In this document: piece after piece, positions 9,176 to 13,761 of the stretch | Layout of the letters: each line of letters opens with the position of its first letter | Numbering within the stretch: position 1 is the stretch's first letter | Origin: Streptosporangiaceae bacterium | Lineage (GTDB): Bacteria; Actinomycetota; Actinomycetes; Streptosporangiales; Streptosporangiaceae | Direction of reading: 5' to 3' | Length of the DNA: 13,761 nt | Assembly: GCA_030050125.1 (NCBI GenBank) | Contig: JASIJN010000438.1 | Location: forward strand, 1 to 13,761 | Program-made: the position numbers and the translations under genes | Notes under the pieces: generated by a model | Told to the model about the DNA's origin: nothing | Databases searched by the model: none | The model's input: only the letters and a program-made list of their open reading frames with translations

Positions 9176-10417
9176 TCAGCTCACCATCTTGGCCAGCACC
9201 GCGGGCCGCAGGTGCTCGCGGACCCGTACGCTGCGGCTGCGGGCATAGCAGCCCGCGATCACGAGCGTGGCCACGGCGGATATCAAGCCCCCGGCGATCA
9301 GGCTCATTCGCGGCCCGAAGACCTCGGCGACCCAGCCGACCAGTGGCGATCCGATCGGGGCTCCGCCCAGGAAGACCAGCATGTACAGGCCCATGACCCG
9401 GCCTCGCATGTCGGCCGAGGTGCCGAGCTGCGTGGCGGAGTTCGTGGCCGTGGTCAGGGTGAGCAGCGACAGGCCGGTCGGCACCAGCATGATCAGGAAC
9501 AGCCAGAACGCCGGCATCAGCCCGGTGACCACCTCCAGCACGCTGAACGCCAGCGACGTGCCCAGCAGCAGCGCCATGGTGGGCCGTCCCCGGCGCGCGG
9601 CGAGCAGCGCCCCGCCCAGGGCTCCGACCGCGAACACCGCGGAGGCGAAGCCGAACGCGCCCGCCCCGGTGTGAAACACCTCGCGGGACATGAGCGCGTT
9701 CGTCACCTGGAAGTTCATGCCGAACGTGGCCACGAAGAAGATCAGCGTCATCGTCATCCACAGCGCCGGGCGCTCCCGGACGTAGCCGATCGCCTCCCGC
9801 AACTGGCCCTTGGCCCGGGGCAGCCGCTCGGCAGCGTGCAGCTCAGAGGGCCGCATCAGCTTCAGCCCGATCAGCACCGCGCCGTAGGACGCGGCATTGA
9901 CCAGGAAGGCCGCGGGCGTCCCGAGCACGCTGATGATCAGGCCGGCCACGGCCGGGCCGGCGATCCTGGCCAGGTTGAACACCGCGCTGTTGAGCGCGAT
10001 CGCGTTGGCCACCCCGCCGCGTCCGACCATCTCGGCGCTGAACGCCTGGCGCGTGGGGTTATCCACCACGGTGGCCAGCCCGAGCCCGAACGCCAGAGCG
10101 TAGACCTGCCAGATCCGCACGCTGTGGGTCAGCGCCAAGACGCCGAGGATCAGCGCCAGCCCGCCCATCGCCGACTGGGTCACCATGAGGATCCGGCGCT
10201 TGGAGTAGCGGTCGGCCACCATCCCGCCCCAGAGGCTGAACAGCAGCAGCGGCAGGAACTGCAGCCCCGTGGTGATGCCCAGCGCGGACCCGCTGCCGTG
10301 CGTGAGGTCGAGCACGAGCCAGTCCTGCGCCACTCGCTGCATCCAGCTTCCGGTGTTCGAGATCACCTGGCCGGTGGCGAACAGCCGGTAGTTGCGGGTA
10401 TGCAGCGAGCTGAAGAC
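9176..10417 (-). CDS. MFS transporter, likely drug exporter, partner of MarR
   Basis: About 413 residues of a 12-helix major facilitator superfamily transporter of the DHA3-like type. Conserved N-terminus: FSSLHTRNYRLF then GSWMQRVAQDWLVLDLT. Motif A is GGMVADRYSKRR at about 64-75 by this numbering. Proton-driven export of drugs or other small molecules is the usual role; the substrate is unknown. It directly follows a MarR gene on the same strand, and such pairs are usually repressor-efflux units. The start is unresolved. The conserved N-terminus begins at a GTC codon (10415-10417) with no ATG, GTG or TTG in frame nearby upstream, and the first standard start is GTG 10366, which would cut off the first conserved helix start. 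CTG 10405 is another option. The coordinate given marks the conserved homology start. Confidence 0.85.
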   Translation of the reverse strand, partial: VFSSLHTRNYRLFATGQVISNTGSWMQRVAQDWLVLDLTHGSGSALGITTGLQFLPLLLFSLWGGMVADRYSKRRILMVTQSAMGGLALILGVLALTHSVRIWQVYALAFGLGLATVVDNPTRQAFSAEMVGRGGVANAIALNSAVFNLARIAGPAVAGLIISVLGTPAAFLVNAASYGAVLIGLKLMRPSELHAAERLPRAKGQLREAIGYVRERPALWMTMTLIFFVATFGMNFQVTNALMSREVFHTGAGAFGFASAVFAVGALGGALLAARRGRPTMALLLGTSLAFSVLEVVTGLMPAFWLFLIMLVPTGLSLLTLTTATNSATQLGTSADMRGRVMGLYMLVFLGGAPIGSPLVGWVAEVFGPRMSLIAGGLISAVATLVIAGCYARSRSVRVREHLRPAVLAKMVS

Positions 10418-10434
10418 CCGGCCGGGCGCGCCGG

Positions 10435-10896
10435 CTAGGACTGGCTGAGCTTCTCCAGGATCGGAGCCGCCGCGCGCAGCTTCGCCCGCTCCTGCGGGGT
10501 CAGCTCCCGGAGCCGCCGGGCCAGCCAGGCGTCCCTCAGCCTGCGCGACTGGTACACCAGGTCCCGTCCCGCGTCGGTCACGGAGAGCATCACCTGGCGC
10601 TTGTCCGTCGCGTGCGCCGAGCGCATCACCAGGTTGCGCTGCTCGAGGACGGCGATGACCCTGGTCATGGACGGCGGCTGCACCTTCTCGTGATCGGCCA
10701 GCTCGCCGGGGGTCATCGCGCCGTGCCGCTCGAGGGTAGCCAGGGCCCCGAGTTGAGTGTCGGACAGCTCGGACAGCTCGGGCAACCCGTGCACCGTGCG
10801 TTCCGCGCGGAGCCGGCGCGCGAGCCGGCTCACTGAGATCCTGAGCGCTGAGGCCAGGCCGGCGTCGGATCTGGTCTGCGGTGAAGTCGTGTTCAT
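10435..10896 (-). CDS. MarR-family transcriptional regulator
   Basis: A 153-residue winged-helix regulator of normal MarR length. The DNA-binding HTH spans about 62-86 (TPGELADHEKVQPPSMTRVI) and the wing carries the typical DKR at 98-100 (DKRQVMLSVTDAG). N- and C-terminal helices should form the dimer. No Cys is present, so redox sensing is unlikely; a small-molecule ligand is expected. The start is ATG 10896; the SD is weak. The stop is 17 bp before the homology start of the MFS gene, suggesting one operon in which this protein represses the exporter and itself. Repeats in the upstream divergent region may be its operators. Confidence 0.92.
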   Translation of the reverse strand: MNTTSPQTRSDAGLASALRISVSRLARRLRAERTVHGLPELSELSDTQLGALATLERHGAMTPGELADHEKVQPPSMTRVIAVLEQRNLVMRSAHATDKRQVMLSVTDAGRDLVYQSRRLRDAWLARRLRELTPQERAKLRAAAPILEKLSQS

Positions 10897-10959
10897 TAGC
10901 CTGAGTCATTACTCTTGCTAACGGTACCGGAGGTACCGGCATTCCGGCAAACCATTAGC
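10896..10959. promoter_or_regulatory. Repeat cluster upstream of marR, candidate operator region
   Basis: TTAGC (10896-10900), GCTAA (10917-10921) and TTAGC (10955-10959) form alternating inverted copies. Between them GGTACCGG occurs twice (10923-10930 and 10932-10939), one within the 8-bp palindrome CGGTACCG. Such short dyads next to a MarR start are candidate operator half-sites, but the short AT-rich words could also arise by chance. Confidence 0.35.
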
Positions 10960-11024
10960 GGGATGACCGGGCACGCGCTGTTCGCGTTCCCGGATCCAAG
11001 TACATCACGCAAGGGCGGCCACGT

Positions 11025-11030
11025 TACCTT
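11025..11030 (+). promoter_or_regulatory. Candidate -10 box for a leaderless DUF2530 transcript
   Basis: TACCTT fits TANNNT and ends 7 bp before GTG 11038, so transcription would begin at or next to the start codon. The gene has no visible SD, which agrees with a leaderless mRNA, common in actinobacteria. No clear -35 is seen. Confidence 0.4.
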
Positions 11031-11037
11031 GGAACAC

Positions 11038-11304
11038 GTGAGCAATGCCCGCCGCCCAGCCCCGCCTCCGCTGGAGGCCAATGACCAGCTGGTCACGGGG
11101 GTGATCACGGCCGGATGGGCGGTCGCGCTGATCGTCCTGCTCGCGATCAGGACGGACATCCCGCCGTCCGACCGGTGGTGGATCTGGACCTGCGTCACCG
11201 GCCTCGGCCTGGGCCTGTTCGGGCTGCTGTACGTGCCGCGGCTGAAGCGGTCCCGCGAGCGTGCCGCGCGGCGCCGCGCCGAGGCCGGGCAAACCCGCGG
11301 CTAG
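11038..11304 (+). CDS. DUF2530 family small membrane protein
   Basis: An 88-residue protein matching, from memory, DUF2530, an actinobacterial family of unknown function. It starts with a Pro-rich segment (PAPPPLEAND), followed by two predicted membrane helices at about 18-37 (VITAGWAVALIVLLAI) and 47-66 (WWIWTCVTGLGLGLFGLLYV). A strongly basic tail of Arg/Lys (67-81) should lie in the cytoplasm. GTG 11038 gives a family-like N-terminus; an upstream open extension reaching 10915 is unlikely. The gene converges with DUF3027, and the two stops share CTAG at 11301-11304. It is divergent from marR. Function is unknown. Confidence 0.85.
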   Translation: MSNARRPAPPPLEANDQLVTGVITAGWAVALIVLLAIRTDIPPSDRWWIWTCVTGLGLGLFGLLYVPRLKRSRERAARRRAEAGQTRG

Positions 11305-12224
11305 CTGTGGTCGAGCGACTCGAAGACGGTGTCCTCCATGGAGACCCCGGGCGCGTCGACCAGGTCGTAGCCGAGCTCGTCGATCACCGGCGACGCCGCG
11401 CCGGGCACGCCCGACGCCGTCGCCGCCTCGGAGTGCGCGCCGCAGCCGTGGTCCAGTGACACCACCCGCCCGTCGTCCGGCGCGTACTCGTTCGCGCATG
11501 CCCCGAAGACCCGGCCCAGCGGGCCGCCGAGCCGGACCAGGAAGCCGCAGGTCATGCACGGTCCGGGCGCCGCATGCGCCAGGGGGCTGCGCGGCCCGTG
11601 GTCGCCGGAGTACCAGCGCAGCGCGGTCTCGTCCCGCCCGATCGCCGACAGCACCCGGGCCCGCTTGGTCCCCGCCACAGCGTCTTCCTCTTCGCCCGCC
11701 AGGCTGGCGCCGACGGCCGGGAACGCCGCGGGGTGGCCGCTGGGCGGCAGGCCGATCGTGGGCAGCGCGGCATCCCACGGCGCGCTGTCGTCCCAGTCGA
11801 GCACGCCCTCGTCGCCCTCGAACATGAACGCGGGGACCAGGCGTTCGTCATCCGACGACGCGGGCAGCAGGTCGCCGGGACCCAGGTCGCCGGGCCGGAC
11901 CCGGTCCCGCCAGGGAACCCAGTCGGGCGCCAGCAGCGACTGCGGGCCGGGCAGCAGCTCGCTCTCGCTGACAGTGACCACCTTGGCCCGCGAGGCGCGG
12001 GCGACGGTGACCGCCCAGCGCCAGCCGAGGTAGGCCGGATCGAGGCACGCGAACAGGTGCGTGACCACCCGGTCGCCCTCGGCCTCGGCCCCGAGATGCT
12101 CGCCGACCAGCGCCGGGCCGGCCACCTCCTCAGCGGCAGACCTGGCTAGGTCCACGGCCTCGGCACAGGCCGCGTCGAGTTCCCTGGCGCCGGCCCGGCC
12201 GGCGCGAGTTCGAAGCGTGCTCAC
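11301..12224 (-). CDS. DUF3027 family protein
   Basis: A 307-residue actinobacterial protein that I recognise as DUF3027; no reaction is known. The conserved N-terminal block runs from about 15 to 120 (AACAEAVDLARSAAEE, then GDRVVTHLFACLDPAYLGWRW and VARASRAKVVTVSE, DWVPWRDRVRPGDLGPGDLL). The middle, about 125-200, is acidic and low in conserved patterns. The C-terminal block has CMTCGFLVRLGGPLG, GACANEYAPDDG and SLDHGCGAHSE. Cys223, Cys226, Cys243, His259, Cys261 and His264 could form a metal site, an inference from spacing. No signal peptide or membrane helix is seen, so it is probably cytoplasmic. The GTG start at 12224 has GAGGA about 13 nt upstream. It overlaps the convergent DUF2530 gene by 4 bp and is divergent from the MFS gene at 12413. 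Confidence 0.88.
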   Translation of the reverse strand: MSTLRTRAGRAGARELDAACAEAVDLARSAAEEVAGPALVGEHLGAEAEGDRVVTHLFACLDPAYLGWRWAVTVARASRAKVVTVSESELLPGPQSLLAPDWVPWRDRVRPGDLGPGDLLPASSDDERLVPAFMFEGDEGVLDWDDSAPWDAALPTIGLPPSGHPAAFPAVGASLAGEEEDAVAGTKRARVLSAIGRDETALRWYSGDHGPRSPLAHAAPGPCMTCGFLVRLGGPLGRVFGACANEYAPDDGRVVSLDHGCGAHSEAATASGVPGAASPVIDELGYDLVDAPGVSMEDTVFESLDHS

Positions 12225-12412
12225 GTTCAGTAATTGTTCCTCATTCGACGGTTACTACGCATCCAGATGGCGGGACGCACACGATTCGGCGCGCTGGACG
12301 GTCGTCGCAGCCGCCGCAAGGAAGAATACTTGGGGGCAGTGGGTGAGTCGGGACGCGTGCACGGCCGGGGGCCTGCCGCTGGCCCGGTTCCGTCGGGGAA
12401 GACGAGGACCAT

Positions 12413-13761
12413 TTGCGGAGCACGGAAGGACCGGCTCGGTCGAGGGCGGCGTTCGGGTCCGCGTATCGCGTCGTCCGTCGCGGCGGGCAGGCCGCGAGCA
12501 GGCGGCTGGTCACGGCCTCCGGGGGGCCCGCGAGGACCCGGATCATCCTGGTGCTCGGCAGCGTGCTGGCCCTGTCCAGCGCGGACGCGGCGACGGTCGG
12601 GGCCGCCGCGGTGCAGTTGCGGCACGCGCTGCATATCGGGAATACCGACATCGGCCTGCTCGTTGCCGTGACCTCGCTGGTGGGCGCGGTGTTCTCGGTG
12701 CCCTTCGGCGTGCTGGCCGACCGGGCCCGGCGCACCTGGATCCTGGGCGCCGCGATCGTGATCTGGGGCGTCGCGATGATCTGGGGCGCGACCGCCCACT
12801 CGTTCGGCCAGCTGATGCTGGACCGGGTCTGGCTGGGCGCGGTCGCCGCGGCCACGGCACCCACCGTTGCCTCGCTCGTCGGGGACTGGATTCCCGGCTC
12901 GGAGCGGGGCAAGATCTACGGCTACATCCTGACCGGGGAACTGGCCGGGGCCGGCGTCGGGTTCGCGGTCACCGGCGACATCGCCGCCCTGTCCTGGCGC
13001 GCAGCCTTCCTCATCCTGGCCCTGCCCGCGTTCGTCCTGGCCTGGCTGGTCTTCAAGCTGCCGGAGCCCGCCCGCGGGGGCCAGGGCGTGCTCCCGCCCG
13101 AGCCGGGTTACGGGTCGCCGTCCGACCCCGCGACCACCCAGCCCGAGGCGCCAGCGCCGGGGATGCAGGGCGGCCAGCCGCGGCCGGGGACGCACGAGCC
13201 GACCGACGCCCAGCGCCTGGCCGAGGAGCGCGGCATCACACCCGACCCGGACCTGGTCAGGCTGGGCAGCAGGCGGACCATGTCGTTCGGCATGGCCGTC
13301 AAGTACGTGCTGCGGGTTCGCACCAACGTCGCCCTGATCGTGTCGGGCGCCTGCGGTTACTACTTCCTGGCCGGTATCGAGACGTTCGGCGTGGAGTTCG
13401 TGCGCGGGCAGTACGCCGTCGGCCAGGTACTCGCCAATCTCCTGCTGCTCGTCGTCGGGGCGGGCGCGGTCATCGGAGTGCTGGCCGGCGGGCCACTCGG
13501 TGACGCGCTGCTCCACCGGGGGCGGCTGAACGGCCGGGTGCTGGTCGCCGCGGTCGCCGCGACGCTCACCGTGCTGCTATTCATCCCGGCGCTGCTCACC
13601 CGGAGCACGCTGACCGCGCTGCCGTACATCGTGCTCGCCGCCGTCTGCCTGTCGGCGCAGAACCCGCCGATCGACGCCGCGCGGCTCGACATCATGCCTG
13701 CGTTCCTGTGGGGGCGCGCCGAGGGCATCCGCAACCTGATCCGGACCGGCGCCCAGGCGCT
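12413..13761 (+). CDS. MFS transporter, cut by the window edge
   Basis: The first 449 complete codons of an MFS transporter; the 3' end lies beyond the window. The frame opens after TGA 12344-12346. TTG 12413 is the likely start because GAGGA sits 5 nt before it; GTG 12551 would begin inside the first helix. A basic N-terminal cytoplasmic segment (about 1-43) precedes helix 1. Motif A is seen in FGVLADRARR, and a motif C-like run in TGELAGAGVGFAVTG. A hydrophilic Pro/Gly/Gln-rich loop of about 88 residues (217-304) separates the two six-helix halves. Substrate is unknown. It is divergent from DUF3027 with a 188 bp gap in which I found no clear promoter. Confidence 0.88.
   Translation, partial: MRSTEGPARSRAAFGSAYRVVRRGGQAASRRLVTASGGPARTRIILVLGSVLALSSADAATVGAAAVQLRHALHIGNTDIGLLVAVTSLVGAVFSVPFGVLADRARRTWILGAAIVIWGVAMIWGATAHSFGQLMLDRVWLGAVAAATAPTVASLVGDWIPGSERGKIYGYILTGELAGAGVGFAVTGDIAALSWRAAFLILALPAFVLAWLVFKLPEPARGGQGVLPPEPGYGSPSDPATTQPEAPAPGMQGGQPRPGTHEPTDAQRLAEERGITPDPDLVRLGSRRTMSFGMAVKYVLRVRTNVALIVSGACGYYFLAGIETFGVEFVRGQYAVGQVLANLLLLVVGAGAVIGVLAGGPLGDALLHRGRLNGRVLVAAVAATLTVLLFIPALLTRSTLTALPYIVLAAVCLSAQNPPIDAARLDIMPAFLWGRAEGIRNLIRTGAQA

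Noticed and set aside
9129..9761. N-terminal extension of the 2H phosphodiesterase
   Set aside because: It lies over the MFS gene in another frame; GTG 9128 has an SD and gives the normal length.
10418..10942. N-terminal extension of the MFS gene through marR
   Set aside because: The residues are a frame shadow of the MarR coding sequence, with no recognisable domain.
12061..13503. 480-residue open frame on the plus strand
   Set aside because: It is Arg/Gly-rich shadow sequence; the MFS protein with membrane helices is in a different frame from 12413.
12227..13516. 429-residue minus-strand open frame antisense to the right-edge MFS gene
   Set aside because: Its composition is typical of high-GC antisense frames and it shows no domain.

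Overview
The window is chromosomal DNA from a high-GC actinomycete. Third codon positions are almost all G or C, GTG and TTG starts are common, and several proteins belong to families best known from Actinobacteria: an IdeR/DtxR iron repressor, a PAS-GAF-PP2C-ATPase phosphatase, a CitA-type second citrate synthase, DUF2530 and DUF3027. I cannot name the genus from sequence alone; a Streptomyces- or Streptosporangiales-like organism fits best. There are no RNA genes, insertion sequences, CRISPR arrays or phage genes, and coding density is high.

Region by region. (1) 48-1196 (-) is a FadA6-like thiolase, divergent from a MerR-family regulator at 1541-1993 (+). The 344 bp between them hold a candidate promoter with a dyad and a strong hairpin. 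A 56-residue two-helix membrane protein follows at 2098-2268 (+). (2) On the minus strand, read right to left, pdxH (6045-5413), ideR (5314-4595) and a large signalling phosphatase (4549-2294) form a probable transcription unit; the last two are tightly packed. (3) Divergent from pdxH, a second citrate synthase (6255-7364) and serC (7370-8488) form a two-gene operon. PdxH makes pyridoxal phosphate, which SerC uses as cofactor. (4) Convergent to serC is a minus-strand unit of a MarR regulator (10896-10435), an MFS transporter (about 10417-9176) and an RNA 2',3'-cyclic phosphodiesterase (9128-8541). (5) DUF2530 (11038-11304, +) and DUF3027 (12224-11301, -) converge and share one CTAG for both stop codons. 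(6) From 12413 an MFS transporter runs off the right edge.

I read this as an ordinary conserved core region, not an accessory island, and found no clear new multi-gene system. The points most worth a second look are: the MarR-linked MFS gene has no ATG, GTG or TTG start where its conserved N-terminus begins; the citrate synthase has Glu at the usual catalytic Asp position; the MerR leader has a strong hairpin and a promoter-proximal dyad; DUF3027 has a Cys/His cluster that could bind metal; and an iron sensor lies directly upstream of a PAS/GAF-regulated phosphatase.
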